Source: Fictibacillus nanhaiensis
GTDB lineage: Bacteria; Bacillota; Bacilli; Bacillales; Fictibacillaceae
Assembly (NCBI GenBank): GCA_016401345.1
Contig: JAEACG010000001.1
Span: forward strand, 1,302,001 to 1,366,000
Direction: 5' to 3'
DNA: 64,000 bases
Positions 32,998 through 43,583 of the stretch are shown here, piece by piece. The position numbers and the translations under genes are program-made. The notes below the pieces were generated by a model. That model did no database searches and had not been told where the DNA came from. It worked only from the letters and a program-made list of their open reading frames with translations. Positions within the stretch are counted from its first letter, which is position 1, and each line of letters begins with the position of its first letter.

Positions 32998-34551
32998 TTA
33001 TTTGATCAATCCTTTACTTTTCAGAAATTCTTGCGCTACTTCACGCGGATCTTTTTTATCAAGGTCCACTTTCGCGTTCATTTCTGCCATATCTTCTTCT
33101 GAAATCTTCCCTTCAAGCTCATTGAGAACACCTTCAAGCTTAGGATACTTCTTCAGCGTATCTTCCCTTACAACAGGGACTGCATAATAAGGAGGGAAGA
33201 ATTTCTTATCGTCTTCCAACGTCTTTAAATTGAAACGAACGATTCTTCCATCCGTTGTATATGCAGGAATCGCGTCCACCTTACCTTCTTTTACAGCAGA
33301 GTACATCAAGTTCGGATCCAAACTCTTCTTATCCTTAAAGTTTAGATTATACGTATCCACAAATGGCGTATAGCCGTCCTCACGTTCAAAGAACTCTGTT
33401 GGACCACCGAAAGTAATCTGGTTCGACTTCGGCGCTAGTTCAGAAATCGATTTTACATTAACTTGTTTCGCCGTATCAGGATTTAAAGCTAGCGCATACG
33501 TGTTTTCAAAACCAAGCGGCTTCGTCCATTTCAGGTCATACTCTTTCGAATAGCCTTCTTTTACAGCATCATAAATCTCTTCAGGCTTCATACTTGGATC
33601 ATATTTTTCTTTTAGAATCGTTAAGTAACCTGTACCTGTATATTCTACATAAAGATCGATGTCACCCTTTTTGATTGCTTCCGTAAGAATAGGCGTCTCG
33701 CCAATCGCTTCTTTAACGATAACAGGGTAATCTGTCTTGTCTTTTACATATTCAGAAATCACATAAGGCAGGATATATTGCTCAGTCCACTTCTTACCTG
33801 TGATCACAATCGCATCTTCTTCACCGCCACCACGGAGTGCAAAGAAAAGAACGAGGGCAGCGATCGGTACCCCGATAAGGACTGGCAGTTTCCACGAACC
33901 GCGTTTCTTTGATGCTTTAGGTTCAGTAGCTAACTCAATTCGTCGCAAAATAAAGTCAAATACGATAGCAAGTAATGCAGCGGGAATCGCACCTGCTAAG
34001 ACGAGCTCATTACGAGTAGTAGATAATCCACGGTAGATAAGATCACCTAATCCACCTGCTCCAATAAACGCAGCAAGTGTTGCCACTCCAATGGTTAATA
34101 CGGTTGCTGTCCGCAGACCAGCCATGATGATCGGCAGCGCTAACGGCAGTTCGATCATACGTAAAATTTGAGTATTAGTCATACCCATACCTTTACCTGC
34201 TTCAACAGCTGATTTATCTACACCCGTAATTCCTGTATACGTGTTGCGTAGGATAGGCAAGAGTGCATAAACAGTAAGTGCAATGATGGCAGTTGTACTA
34301 CCGATTCCGAATACAGGCAATAAGAAACCGAACAATGCCAAACTCGGTATCGTTTGAAAAATGGCTGTAACTCCAATAACAGGTTCGGCAACCTTTTTTC
34401 TTCTTGAAATAAAAATTCCTAGAGGAACGGCGATAACTGCCGCGATCAAGATTGAAACAAGAGATAAAAATAAGTGCTGCTGAAGGCCTGTAAGAATTTC
34501 TGGCCATCTGTTCACAAACGTATCTTTCATCGTGACTAAAAAGTTATTCAA
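32998..34551 (-). CDS. ABC permease fused to substrate-binding domain (OpuC/EgtU type)
   Basis: Fusion protein of 517 residues. Residues about 15-210 form a six-helix permease domain with the conserved GMGMTNTQILRMIELPLALP coupling loop (in pieces). A helix near 225-240 is followed by a choline/betaine-type binding domain with VEYTGTG, EFFERxDGY and AYTTDGRI motifs. The TTG at 34551 is chosen for its AGGTG site and overlaps the ATPase stop by 8 bases. The design fits glycine betaine/choline importers and also EgtU, the ergothioneine importer; the sequence alone does not decide. Confidence 0.9.
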   Translation of the reverse strand: MNNFLVTMKDTFVNRWPEILTGLQQHLFLSLVSILIAAVIAVPLGIFISRRKKVAEPVIGVTAIFQTIPSLALFGFLLPVFGIGSTTAIIALTVYALLPILRNTYTGITGVDKSAVEAGKGMGMTNTQILRMIELPLALPIIMAGLRTATVLTIGVATLAAFIGAGGLGDLIYRGLSTTRNELVLAGAIPAALLAIVFDFILRRIELATEPKASKKRGSWKLPVLIGVPIAALVLFFALRGGGEEDAIVITGKKWTEQYILPYVISEYVKDKTDYPVIVKEAIGETPILTEAIKKGDIDLYVEYTGTGYLTILKEKYDPSMKPEEIYDAVKEGYSKEYDLKWTKPLGFENTYALALNPDTAKQVNVKSISELAPKSNQITFGGPTEFFEREDGYTPFVDTYNLNFKDKKSLDPNLMYSAVKEGKVDAIPAYTTDGRIVRFNLKTLEDDKKFFPPYYAVPVVREDTLKKYPKLEGVLNELEGKISEEDMAEMNAKVDLDKKDPREVAQEFLKSKGLIK

Positions 34552-35698
34552 TGCCCGCACCTCCCTCAATAGGTTTTTGTGCGGAAATATTTAACCCTGC
34601 TAAACCGCGCATCATGGATGCACGTGTGATTAAGCCAACTAATTTTTCATTATCAAGTACAGGAATCATATGAACACCATGGGTTGCAAAGATTTCTGCA
34701 ACTTCCGTGTACGTAGAGGAAACATCGACCGTAATGATCTCTTTTTCCATAAGATCTCCGATGGTCTTATCTTCTTCAGGGTAATGTTGTTCGATTTTAT
34801 CAAGTGTTGTGATCCCAAGAAGCTTATTTTGCTGATCTGTGATCAAGAGACTGTCTACACCATATCGCTTCATCATTTTTAATGATTCTGCAAGACCTCT
34901 CGTTACTTTTGCCGTAACTGGATTCGGTCTCATAAGATCTACGGCTTCTGGCATAGAAGATTCATCAGCAGACAATCGGTTCTCACCGATAAACCCTTTA
35001 ACAAAATCGTTCGCTGGATGACGTAGAATCCGTTCTGGTGTATCGAACTGAATGATCTCACCTTTATTTAAGATCGCGATCTTGTCAGCAATCTTAATGG
35101 CTTCATCCATATCATGCGTAACGAATACGATCGTTTTCTTGATCGTATCTTGCAATTTAACAAGTTCATCTTGCAGCTGTTCACGACTGATCGGATCAAG
35201 CGCGGAGAATGGTTCGTCCATTAAAATGATAGGAGGTTCTGCAGCAAGTGCTCGAATTACACCAATACGCTGCTGCTGACCACCGCTTAGCTCAGAAGGA
35301 TATCGCGTTCTGAATGTTTTAGGATCTAATCCAACTAAATCTAGCAATTCATCAACTTTGCCCTCATACTTTTCTTTTTCCCACCCTTTTAAACGTGGTA
35401 CGAGTGAGATGTTGTCTTCTATCGTCATATGAGGCAATAGACCAATTTGTTGAATTACATATCCAATATTCCTTCTCAGCTCAACGGGGTTTCGGTTTGC
35501 AATATCTTCTCCATCAATGAGAATCGTTCCTTTTGATGGCTCGATCAAACGGTTTATCATTCTCATGGTTGTTGTCTTACCACAACCACTAGGCCCGATT
35601 AAAGCTACTAACTCCCCTTCATTAATTTGAAAGTCAATATTTTTCAAGGCCTCAAAACCGTCAGGGTACGTTTTCCCTACGTTTTTGAAAGTTATCAA
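34544..35698 (-). CDS. ABC transporter ATP-binding protein with tandem CBS domains (OpuCA/EgtV type)
   Basis: ATPase of 384 residues. Walker A GPSGCGKTT at 35-43, signature LSGGQQQR near 136, Walker B IILMDEPFSALD, then two CBS domains (about 255-375) that in OpuA/OpuC proteins sense ionic strength or a cyclic dinucleotide. The TTG at 35698 has AAGGAGAGA 7 bases before it. Translationally coupled to the permease fusion. Two-gene unit for compatible solute or thiol import. Confidence 0.9.
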   Translation of the reverse strand: MITFKNVGKTYPDGFEALKNIDFQINEGELVALIGPSGCGKTTTMRMINRLIEPSKGTILIDGEDIANRNPVELRRNIGYVIQQIGLLPHMTIEDNISLVPRLKGWEKEKYEGKVDELLDLVGLDPKTFRTRYPSELSGGQQQRIGVIRALAAEPPIILMDEPFSALDPISREQLQDELVKLQDTIKKTIVFVTHDMDEAIKIADKIAILNKGEIIQFDTPERILRHPANDFVKGFIGENRLSADESSMPEAVDLMRPNPVTAKVTRGLAESLKMMKRYGVDSLLITDQQNKLLGITTLDKIEQHYPEEDKTIGDLMEKEIITVDVSSTYTEVAEIFATHGVHMIPVLDNEKLVGLITRASMMRGLAGLNISAQKPIEGGAGIE

Positions 35699-35859
35699 GT
35701 TCGGTTCTCTCCTTTTTTTACATAAAATAAGCTGCATCCATTAGAATGTCCATAACTTATGTTTCCCTTGCTTGCTTGCTTGAAAACTTCTTTTCTAAAA
35801 GTTTTTTGTTAACATTGTTGCTATTGCTTCAAACCGGGTTTCCCCTTCTGCAAAACTAG

Positions 35860-35897
35860 AAAAAACACCTGAAGGGATGTTGTCCCCTCAGGTGTTA
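35860..35897 (-). terminator. yhgE terminator
   Basis: AACACCTGA-GGG and CCC-TCAGGTGTT stem; minus strand ends in TTTTTT. Confidence 0.85.
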
Positions 35898-35904
35898 ACT
35901 AAAA

Positions 35905-38043
35905 TTATGCTACTGAACCTTCATCTGCGTTATTCTTTTTTCTAAACTGACTTGCAAAGTAAGCCCATGTACCGATCATACAGATCGCCATGAAACCTAC
36001 CAGGATCCATAGATTAAAGCTAAAGCTTTCCATGTCTCCGCTTGAGATTACTGCTTTAAAGCCTGAAACGGAATATGTCATCGGAAGCCAAGCATTGAAT
36101 CCTTGTAGTCCGTTCGGAATAAGCTCTAACGGGAATGTTCCTGCACTCGTTGTAAGCTGTAGGATTAAAATGATGATCGCGACAAAACGTCCTGGATCAC
36201 CAAGCACCGTAACGAGCAATTGTACGAGTGCTAAGAAAGTAAGACTCGTAATGATACTAAGGCCAAGGAACGCTCCTAAGTTACTCACTTCAATCCCTAG
36301 ACCATATATTAATACCGCGTCCGCAATCAGTGCTTGAATTACACCAACCACCGCTAAGAACGTGAACTTACCAGCAAACCAGCTGAATCCTGATCGCGGT
36401 TGTCCAGCTTTATCACGTAATGGGAATACGATTGACATCAACAATGCTCCTACGAAAAGACCTAATGATAAGAAGTAAGGAGCAAAGCCTGTTCCGTAGT
36501 TCGGAACATCAGAAAAGCTATTTGTTTTAACAGAAACAGGGTTTGCAATACGTTCGAACATGTCACTGTCTGGATCAAGCTCACCTGTCTTATCCGCTGC
36601 ATCACTTAATGAAGAGGATAGTTTTCCACTTCCATCAAGCAGCTTTTGTTCTCCATTATGAATTTCTTTCACATGGCCCGTAACTTCTTGCCAGCCTGTT
36701 GCAATTGTGGAAGTTCCGTCTGCTAACTTGCCACTCGCACCTAACAGCTGCTGACTACCGTTAGCCGCTTCTCCCAATTTAGATTGGAACGTTTGCGTAC
36801 CTTCATTTACTTTTGCTTGACCACTCGCGAGTTGATCGACTCCGCCAACTAGTTTAAGCTGACCGTTATGAAGCTCTTCTGCTCCTTTTGCTACTGCCGT
36901 TTGTGAATCACTTAGCTTTTTAGCTCCTGCAGAAAGTTCATTCGCTCCGCCAGCGATCTTACCAGTTGCTGCAGTTAAGCTATCTAAGCCGTTATTTATT
37001 CCATTACTTGCTGCTGCAAGCTGTTTTAAGGATGCGGCCATCTGCTCATCTGACATGTTTCCTTGGTTTTGAATGAGTGCATTAATTTGTTGTTCTAGTT
37101 GTTTCGAGCCTGCTGTTGCTTTTTGTGCACCAGCGTTCCACTCATTTACTGAACCTGCGAGCGTACTTGCACCAGTGGATAGTTTAGATGCACCGCCTTG
37201 TAAGGCTAAGCTTCCGTTCTTTATTTTTTCAGAACCAGCTGTCGCTTGGCTAAGTCCACCTTTTAGAGCTTGTGCTCCGTTACTTAGTTGACCTTGTCCG
37301 TCTGCTAGTTGTTTATGAGCAGCAAGCAATTTATCCATTCCACTATCGAACTCGGTCATTTTTGATTTAAAAAGTACAGCTCCATCTTTTAACTCATTAA
37401 TCTGTGGTGTTTTTGCTTCCATTCCTGAAGCTAGTTCACCACTGCCAGAAGATGCTTTTTTCAATCCGTCTGTTACTTGATTGGAGCCATCAGCTGCTTT
37501 CTCCAACCCACCAGCCAACTGCTCGACTTGATCGAACATGACTTCTGCATATGTTTTTGTCAGTTCGTTAGACAAACTTTCTTTCATTTTATCTACGGCT
37601 GTTCCGCCAATTTGTGCTGCTAGAAAGTTAAAGCCAGCGTTCGGTGTATAAATGATTTCAGGCTTTTTGTTCGATTTTCCTGATAGAGCAGTTGCCTCTT
37701 CAGAAAAGTTCTCAGGAATCTCGATCATCATATAATAATCGTTATGTTCCAAACCTTGCTTTGCTTTTTCTTCACTAACAAATTTCCACTCAAACTGTGG
37801 ATTTTCTTTGAGTTTTTTTACAAACTCATCTCCTACAGTTAAGTTCTCACCGTTATATTCGTACCCTTCATCTTGGTTGACTACGGCCACTGGCAGATCT
37901 TCCATCTTGTCATACGGATCCCAGAACGCCCATAGAAACATTCCGCTGTATAACACTGGTATAAATAGAACTGCTAAGACCGGTACAGCAATTTTTTTGT
38001 TTGAAAAAACTGCTTTAAATTGAGCTCCGATACTTTTTAGCAC
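35905..38043 (-). CDS. yhgE: YhgE/Pip family membrane protein
   Basis: Membrane protein of 712 residues. One N-terminal helix (about 18-38) is followed by a long extracellular segment (about 40-500) made of Gly/Ala/Ser-rich repeats of the form LxxGxxxLxxGxxxL. At least five helices lie at the C-terminus (about 530-700). The architecture resembles the ABC-2-type membrane proteins of the YhgE/Pip and EsaA families (phage receptor or type VII secretion accessory). GTG start with AGGAGGAG upstream. The TetR gene is next on the same strand, an arrangement shared with B. subtilis yhgD-yhgE. Confidence 0.9.
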   Translation of the reverse strand: MLKSIGAQFKAVFSNKKIAVPVLAVLFIPVLYSGMFLWAFWDPYDKMEDLPVAVVNQDEGYEYNGENLTVGDEFVKKLKENPQFEWKFVSEEKAKQGLEHNDYYMMIEIPENFSEEATALSGKSNKKPEIIYTPNAGFNFLAAQIGGTAVDKMKESLSNELTKTYAEVMFDQVEQLAGGLEKAADGSNQVTDGLKKASSGSGELASGMEAKTPQINELKDGAVLFKSKMTEFDSGMDKLLAAHKQLADGQGQLSNGAQALKGGLSQATAGSEKIKNGSLALQGGASKLSTGASTLAGSVNEWNAGAQKATAGSKQLEQQINALIQNQGNMSDEQMAASLKQLAAASNGINNGLDSLTAATGKIAGGANELSAGAKKLSDSQTAVAKGAEELHNGQLKLVGGVDQLASGQAKVNEGTQTFQSKLGEAANGSQQLLGASGKLADGTSTIATGWQEVTGHVKEIHNGEQKLLDGSGKLSSSLSDAADKTGELDPDSDMFERIANPVSVKTNSFSDVPNYGTGFAPYFLSLGLFVGALLMSIVFPLRDKAGQPRSGFSWFAGKFTFLAVVGVIQALIADAVLIYGLGIEVSNLGAFLGLSIITSLTFLALVQLLVTVLGDPGRFVAIIILILQLTTSAGTFPLELIPNGLQGFNAWLPMTYSVSGFKAVISSGDMESFSFNLWILVGFMAICMIGTWAYFASQFRKKNNADEGSVA

Positions 38044-38197
38044 AGTTGTTCACTCCTCCTAATACTGAATGACTAATTTAGTCATTTGGTCATTTATCGG
38101 TAAAAAAAGAGACTCTTACAGTCCGCTTTTTCGAAAATGACCGAAATAGAAATTTGGTCACAACTTAATGTAACACGTTTTTCTTGCTTCTGCAATA

Positions 38198-38770
38198 CTA
38201 TGGTTTCCTTAAACCATCCATTACAAACATCTCAAGAACTTCAAGCATCTTTTCTTTTTGAAGAGCTTCATGATCACGCTCCCAATCAAAAATAAGAGCG
38301 ATATATACTTTGACCATCATAAACGCCACAATATCTGTATGGCATTCTTTAATCTCGCCTTTCTCGACTGCTTTATCCAGCTCTTTTTGAACAAAATTCA
38401 AAACTGCTTTTTCAATTCTCTGCAAAGCCTCAGTTACAGGTGAAGTGTTTAACTCTTTCACTTCTTGAGAAAGTTTAACGGCTAACTTGTGCGTTTTCCG
38501 AAGTTCAACGACTTCATAAAGGGCATTATGCAGGTTCTCGTAAAAAGGGCGATCTTCTTTTATTGCAGAAGATGCCGCTAATTTCGTCTCTGTTACTAAG
38601 TTTGTGATAATTTCCGAAAATAATTCTTCTTTGTTTGCGAAAAAAGTATAGATCGTTCCCTTTCCTACATTTGCAATCTTAGCGATTTGATCCACTGTAC
38701 TAGCCTTATAACCAAACATAGAAAAAGAACGCTCTGCTGCGTCTAAAATACTTTTTCTGCGATCCATCAT
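38198..38770 (-). CDS. yhgD: TetR family regulator (YhgD)
   Basis: Repressor of 190 residues: TetR helix-turn-helix at about 8-55 (STVDQIAKIANVGKGTIYTFFANKEE, read in pieces) and a helical ligand domain. The ATG overlaps the sensor kinase stop by 4 bases, and yhgE follows after about 150 bases. It probably controls yhgE. A dyad (TGACTAAATTAGTCA-like, about 38068-38082) lies between the two genes and is a candidate operator. Confidence 0.9.
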   Translation of the reverse strand: MMDRRKSILDAAERSFSMFGYKASTVDQIAKIANVGKGTIYTFFANKEELFSEIITNLVTETKLAASSAIKEDRPFYENLHNALYEVVELRKTHKLAVKLSQEVKELNTSPVTEALQRIEKAVLNFVQKELDKAVEKGEIKECHTDIVAFMMVKVYIALIFDWERDHEALQKEKMLEVLEMFVMDGLRKP

Positions 38771-40044
38771 CCCACCTCCTCACCATTAACCATATTTCGT
38801 TTCGAACATAACTGCAAGGTTAAAAGAACTCTCGTGCCTTCATTAAGTACGCTCTCATACCGAAGTTTTCCGTCCATATCTTGAATGAGTTTATATGTTA
38901 CCATCATACCCAAACCCGTACCTTTTGCTTTCGTTGTATAAAAAGGCAACCCGATCTGCTCGAGTTCCTCTTCTGTCATACCCTTACCATTGTCTTCGAT
39001 CGCTATCGTAATCCGACTCTTTGTAACTTTATAGCGATACAGATGGATCGTGCCCCCTTCTTCTATCGCTTCTATCCCGTTTTTGATAATATTTATTAAA
39101 CCTTGCTTAAGTTTTGGTTCATCAATGCACACATTATAAGAGCCTAATGGACTAGCGGTAACTTCGACATTATTTATCGCTCCGTATGGTGCAGTAAGCG
39201 CAATAACATCTCTTAACACTTTTTCGAGTGAAACGGTCTCAAGCTTAGGAACATCCGGCTTAACCATAGACAAATAGTCTGTGATAATCTTGTTCGTTCG
39301 ATCTAATTCCTCAATTAAGAGTGGCGAATGTTCCCTTAGCTTAGCATCTGTTGTCGTGCTGCCAAGGAACTGAATCATTCCACGAATGGTCGTCATCGGG
39401 TTTCTAACTTCATGCGCGATTGCTGCTGCCATCTGTCCCGCAACAGCTAGCTTGTCCAAGTAAACGGTTTCCTTCAACTGCATGTTGATCTTAACAAGCC
39501 TCTCAATTAAGAAGATACAAGAAAAGAACGCGATCAAAAAGCTCGAGAAATAGACGAGATAAAAATCGATCGTTAGAAAATCAAGATATGTATGAATGAA
39601 AAGCATATAAAATAATGTATAAACCAGCGCAATATAAATGGCTGAAATCCATCTGCGCTTATCTTCATCAAAAAATCCATGATAGATTAAGCAAACCACA
39701 TAAGCTAAAAGGATTAAAACAACACCAAGCCAAGCTAACTCTCCACCAACTGCTATTCTTGCGATGGCAACAATCAACGAACAAATTGCCCCCGGAAGCC
39801 AGCCGACATACAATGTGACGATCATGATGGGAACATTTCGAAGATCAAAAAAAGAATCCTTCAGCGTTTCAATGGGAAACAACATACAAACTAGAGCACC
39901 CGCACCACTGATCAAGCCAAAAACGATTTGATTCTTATAGCTCGGAATAACACCAGGATGAAGGGGAAAGAACATGTTCAAAAGATGTGTAAACGAAAAT
40001 ATGATTGCAATATTTACAAATAACGGCTCAATAAATGCTTGCAC
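38767..40044 (-). CDS. Membrane sensor histidine kinase, 5TM-Lyt/KinB type
   Basis: Kinase of 425 residues. Six hydrophobic segments in residues 1-180 with a DLRNVPIM segment characteristic of 5TMR-LYT sensor modules. The dimerisation domain has phosphorylated His211 (AIAHEVRNP), followed by an ATPase domain with N, G1 (DNGKGM) and G2 (GTGLGM) boxes. No response regulator lies next to it, as in sporulation kinases KinB-KinD that feed Spo0F. The GTG start follows GGGGGAAG. It is inserted between hemY and yhgD and coupled to the TetR gene. Confidence 0.88.
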   Translation of the reverse strand: MQAFIEPLFVNIAIIFSFTHLLNMFFPLHPGVIPSYKNQIVFGLISGAGALVCMLFPIETLKDSFFDLRNVPIMIVTLYVGWLPGAICSLIVAIARIAVGGELAWLGVVLILLAYVVCLIYHGFFDEDKRRWISAIYIALVYTLFYMLFIHTYLDFLTIDFYLVYFSSFLIAFFSCIFLIERLVKINMQLKETVYLDKLAVAGQMAAAIAHEVRNPMTTIRGMIQFLGSTTTDAKLREHSPLLIEELDRTNKIITDYLSMVKPDVPKLETVSLEKVLRDVIALTAPYGAINNVEVTASPLGSYNVCIDEPKLKQGLINIIKNGIEAIEEGGTIHLYRYKVTKSRITIAIEDNGKGMTEEELEQIGLPFYTTKAKGTGLGMMVTYKLIQDMDGKLRYESVLNEGTRVLLTLQLCSKRNMVNGEEVG

Positions 40045-40194
40045 AGCGCTTCCCCCTTCCTTTTTTCTCCCTACAGTATAGCAGAAACATTCTACAAGAA
40101 AATATAAAAAACGACAAACATATCCATTTGCCGTTTAATTCTTAACATATTTATTATTTTTTTGTTTAAATTGAAGTTTTCACGTCCAAAATCA

Positions 40195-41601
40195 TTATCG
40201 GCCGAACAAAGAATCAACAGCCATTTTTGCTGAATTCACGCAATCTGGCAATCCCACACCATCATACGGAGCTCCGGCTAGTTTCACGCCAGGCAGCTCA
40301 TTTTGAAACGCAGTTCTGAGCTTTTCTACATACTCTTTATGCCCGACTTCATATTGTGGCATCGAATCAATCATACGAGAAACATGGTAGAATTCCGGAC
40401 GGCTATCTACACCCATGATTCTCTTCAAATCATCCAATACTTTTCCTAAAATAACTTCATCTGGTTGTTGAACGATGTCTTGATCTTCTGCACGTCCTAC
40501 ATAACAACGAAGGACCACTTTACCTTGTGGAGTCGTATGCGGCCACTTTCGGCTCGTCCACGTACACGCCGTTATGGATGTCTTTTCACTTTTAGCAATC
40601 ACAAACCCTGTCCCATCAAGACTGAAGTTCACGTCTGCCTCATTAAAACTCATCGCAACCGTTGCTACTGAGGTTGGCTTCGTGTCGTGAAAACCAGCAG
40701 GAAACAGAGATTCACCGAAAAGTTTTTTCGTAACAGGATAAGGTGTAGTGACAATAACTTGATCACCGTTCATAACCGAGCCATCTTCCATCACCACAGA
40801 ATATGTCCCGTCTACTAAACGCTCGACAGCTTTAACGTGAACACCTGTTTTAATGCTTTCTTTTGGCACTGCGTTAGACAGAGCTTCAATGAAAGAAGAG
40901 AGTCCTCCTTTGAGTGTTAAAAAAGCACCTTTTTTCTTTTTCGTGTTCAGCGTTTTCTCTTGTTTAGGCTGCGTCTTTTTCATTCCTAAGATTAAACTTC
41001 TATATTTCTTTTCCGTTTCCACAAATTGAGGAAACGTAGATTGCAGGCTAAGTCGATCGATTCTTCCAGCATAAATCCCGGATAACAAGGGTTCGATCAG
41101 TCGATCAACCACTTCATCACCAAGACGTCTTCTAAAAAAATGGCCAACCGAAACATCTTGTTGTGCATCTTTTCGTTTAGGAAGGACAAGATCTAACCCC
41201 GCTCTTGCCTTTCCAGTGATAGAGAATAAAGGTGTCGTCGCAAACGGCATCACTTTAGTCGGGATCCCCATCACTGCTCCTTCTGGAATAGGATGAAGTT
41301 TCATATTGTGCAAAATATAAGCTTGACCTGTTTCATTAGAAACTAAATCGTCGCCTAGACCAACGTCTTTAACTAATTCTGTCATTACTGTTTTTCTAGC
41401 AAGATAGGAATCTGGCCCACGCTCTAGCACGAAACCATCTTCTTTAATCGTATCGATCTTGCCGCCAAGACGATTGCTAGCTTCGACCACTGTAAATGTT
41501 ATCGGATCCCCTGTTTCTTTTGCATATTTCTGAACATAAAAGGCAGCGGCTAAACCTGTTATGCCGCCGCCCAATATAATAACGTGCTTTCGCTCGCTCA
41601 T
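40195..41601 (-). CDS. hemY: Coproporphyrinogen III oxidase HemY (CgoX)
   Basis: FAD-dependent oxidase of 468 residues converting coproporphyrinogen III to coproporphyrin III in the Firmicute haem route. FAD-binding GGGITGLAAA (about 10-19) and the RGPDSFL-like segment ERGPDSYL are present. The sequence closely follows remembered B. subtilis HemY. ATG 41601 corresponds to the B. subtilis start; an upstream GTG (41610) overlaps the hemH stop and is a possible alternative. Last gene of hemEHY. Confidence 0.94.
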   Translation of the reverse strand: MSERKHVIILGGGITGLAAAFYVQKYAKETGDPITFTVVEASNRLGGKIDTIKEDGFVLERGPDSYLARKTVMTELVKDVGLGDDLVSNETGQAYILHNMKLHPIPEGAVMGIPTKVMPFATTPLFSITGKARAGLDLVLPKRKDAQQDVSVGHFFRRRLGDEVVDRLIEPLLSGIYAGRIDRLSLQSTFPQFVETEKKYRSLILGMKKTQPKQEKTLNTKKKKGAFLTLKGGLSSFIEALSNAVPKESIKTGVHVKAVERLVDGTYSVVMEDGSVMNGDQVIVTTPYPVTKKLFGESLFPAGFHDTKPTSVATVAMSFNEADVNFSLDGTGFVIAKSEKTSITACTWTSRKWPHTTPQGKVVLRCYVGRAEDQDIVQQPDEVILGKVLDDLKRIMGVDSRPEFYHVSRMIDSMPQYEVGHKEYVEKLRTAFQNELPGVKLAGAPYDGVGLPDCVNSAKMAVDSLFGR

Positions 41602-41606
41602 TTCTT

Positions 41607-42548
41607 TCACATTCTTTCTTTTGCTAGTGCGTTTTCAATGACCGTTGCCAAACAATCGATAAATTCCGGCTTTGCGTTAGGCATCTCAGGACGATAGTAA
41701 TTCACGCCCAACTCATCTGTAACAACTTTACACTCATAATCGTTGTCATACAGAACTTCCAGATGATCCGCCACAAAACCTACAGGACAATAGATAAAAT
41801 GTTTATAAGCATGCTCGTTATAAAGATCTCTAGTTAAATCCTGAACGTCTGGTCCGATCCACGGTTCAGGTGTATTACCAGCACTCTGCCATCCAATCGT
41901 GTAATGAGGGACATTTGCCTCTTTTGCGATCAAATCAGCTGTTTCCTGGAGCTGAGTCGGATAAGGATCTCCCATTTGTAGAATCTTTTCTGGCAGACTG
42001 TGTGCGGAGAAGATTACAACGGTTTTGTCGTGTTCGTTCTCTGGAATAGAGTTAAACGTTTGTTTTATTCCGTCCGCCCAAAATTGTACATACTTCGGCT
42101 CATCATACCAGCTGTCGATCGTCGTAAAGGATGGTCCACCGATTTTTGCAGACTCTTCCACAGCACGTCCGTTGTATGATTTAACGCTGAACGTTGAATA
42201 ATGAGGAGCAAGAACAAGCGTTACTGCTTCTTCAATTCCATCTTCCTTCATCTGCTGCACAGCATCTTCAATGAAAGGATCGATATGCTTCAGACCAAGA
42301 TAACTTTTAAACTCACGATCGGGATAACGCTCATTCATCTCTGCTTCAATTTTTTGCGCTTGCTCTTCTGTAATCTTAGCAAGTGGCGAGATTCCACCGA
42401 TCTGTTCGTAGCGTTCTGTAAGTTCTTGCAGCTGTTCAGGAGAAGGCTTACGTCCTCGTCTTATATGTGTGTAATAGCTTTCTACTTCATCAAGACTTCT
42501 TGGCGTTCCGTACGCCATGATTAATAGACCTGTTTTCTTGTTACTCAC
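41607..42548 (-). CDS. hemH: Coproporphyrin ferrochelatase HemH (CpfC)
   Basis: Inserts iron into coproporphyrin III. At 313 residues it has the normal monofunctional length. The active-site histidine lies in [10 protein letters not shown] (about 183-192), with the acidic partner in [15 protein letters not shown] near 255-269. GTG start with AGGGTGA upstream, 6 bases after hemE stop. Confidence 0.94.
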   Translation of the reverse strand: MSNKKTGLLIMAYGTPRSLDEVESYYTHIRRGRKPSPEQLQELTERYEQIGGISPLAKITEEQAQKIEAEMNERYPDREFKSYLGLKHIDPFIEDAVQQMKEDGIEEAVTLVLAPHYSTFSVKSYNGRAVEESAKIGGPSFTTIDSWYDEPKYVQFWADGIKQTFNSIPENEHDKTVVIFSAHSLPEKILQMGDPYPTQLQETADLIAKEANVPHYTIGWQSAGNTPEPWIGPDVQDLTRDLYNEHAYKHFIYCPVGFVADHLEVLYDNDYECKVVTDELGVNYYRPEMPNAKPEFIDCLATVIENALAKERM

Positions 42549-42554
42549 TTTTTA

Positions 42555-43583
42555 TCACCCTAGTTTTTTAGACGTATATTCATGAACAAAGGTGGTCAAC
42601 TGCTTTAATGTTGCAATGTTTACTTCAGGGAAAATGCCTTTTCCGACATTGAAGATAAAGCCTGGTTTTTCCATACCTTCATCCAAAATTTCTTTTGTTC
42701 GTGCTTCAATTACTTCCCATGGCGCCAATAGAATGGAAGGATCTAAGTTTCCTTGCAGAGCCTTTGTCACACCCATCTGACGCGCTTCTCTCGGAGATAA
42801 TCTCCAATCAAGTCCGATCACATCGATCGGAAGCTCGTTCCACTCCATGATTAAGTGTCTTGCACCTGTTCCGTATAGAATCAACGGAACATTTTCTTCT
42901 CTTAGTGATGAGAAGATCTTGTACATGACAGGCTGAATGTATTTTCTGTAATCAGCTGCATTTAATGCGCCGACCCATGAATCAAAAATTTGAAACGCTT
43001 GTGCGCCAGCAGCAATCTGTGCCTTTGCATAAGCGATCGTCATATCGCCTAGCTTGTCCATCAGCATGAACCAGCTTTCAGGATCAGAATACATTAACTG
43101 CTTAGTTTTATGATAATCGCGGGAAGGCCCACCTTCAACCATATAGCTCGCAAGTGTAAATGGTGCACCTGCAAATGTGATAAGCGGCACTTCTAACTGT
43201 TGTCGTAAAATTTTAATCGTATCCAGAACATACGGTACGTCTTTCTCAGGATTGATCGTTCCTAAACGCTCTACATCTTCGCGCGTTCGTACAGGTTTAT
43301 CGATCACGGGTCCGATTCCTGATTTAATCTCTACATCTACTCCAATCGCTGGTACAGGAGACATAATGTCTTTATAAAGAATCGCAGCATCTACTCCATG
43401 CTGATCTACAGGGAGCTTCGTAACGCCAGCGCACATCTCTGGTCTATGTGTGATTTCAAATAGTGAATACTTCTCTTTCAATTTACGGTACTCTGGCTGG
43501 GAACGGCCCGCCTGTCTCATGTACCATACAGGAATATGTGAATTTTTCTCCTTACGACACGCTTTCAAAAACTCTTCATTCAT
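42555..43583 (-). CDS. hemE: Uroporphyrinogen decarboxylase HemE
   Basis: Removes four acetate carboxyls from uroporphyrinogen III. Signature [16 protein letters not shown] at about 19-34; Asp in [12 protein letters not shown] and His near the C-terminus complete the active site. 342 residues from ATG 43583. The ribosome site AAAGGTG is 14 bases away from it and 8 bases from an in-frame TTG (43589), which may be the real start. First gene of hemEHY. Confidence 0.94.
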   Translation of the reverse strand: MNEEFLKACRKEKNSHIPVWYMRQAGRSQPEYRKLKEKYSLFEITHRPEMCAGVTKLPVDQHGVDAAILYKDIMSPVPAIGVDVEIKSGIGPVIDKPVRTREDVERLGTINPEKDVPYVLDTIKILRQQLEVPLITFAGAPFTLASYMVEGGPSRDYHKTKQLMYSDPESWFMLMDKLGDMTIAYAKAQIAAGAQAFQIFDSWVGALNAADYRKYIQPVMYKIFSSLREENVPLILYGTGARHLIMEWNELPIDVIGLDWRLSPREARQMGVTKALQGNLDPSILLAPWEVIEARTKEILDEGMEKPGFIFNVGKGIFPEVNIATLKQLTTFVHEYTSKKLG

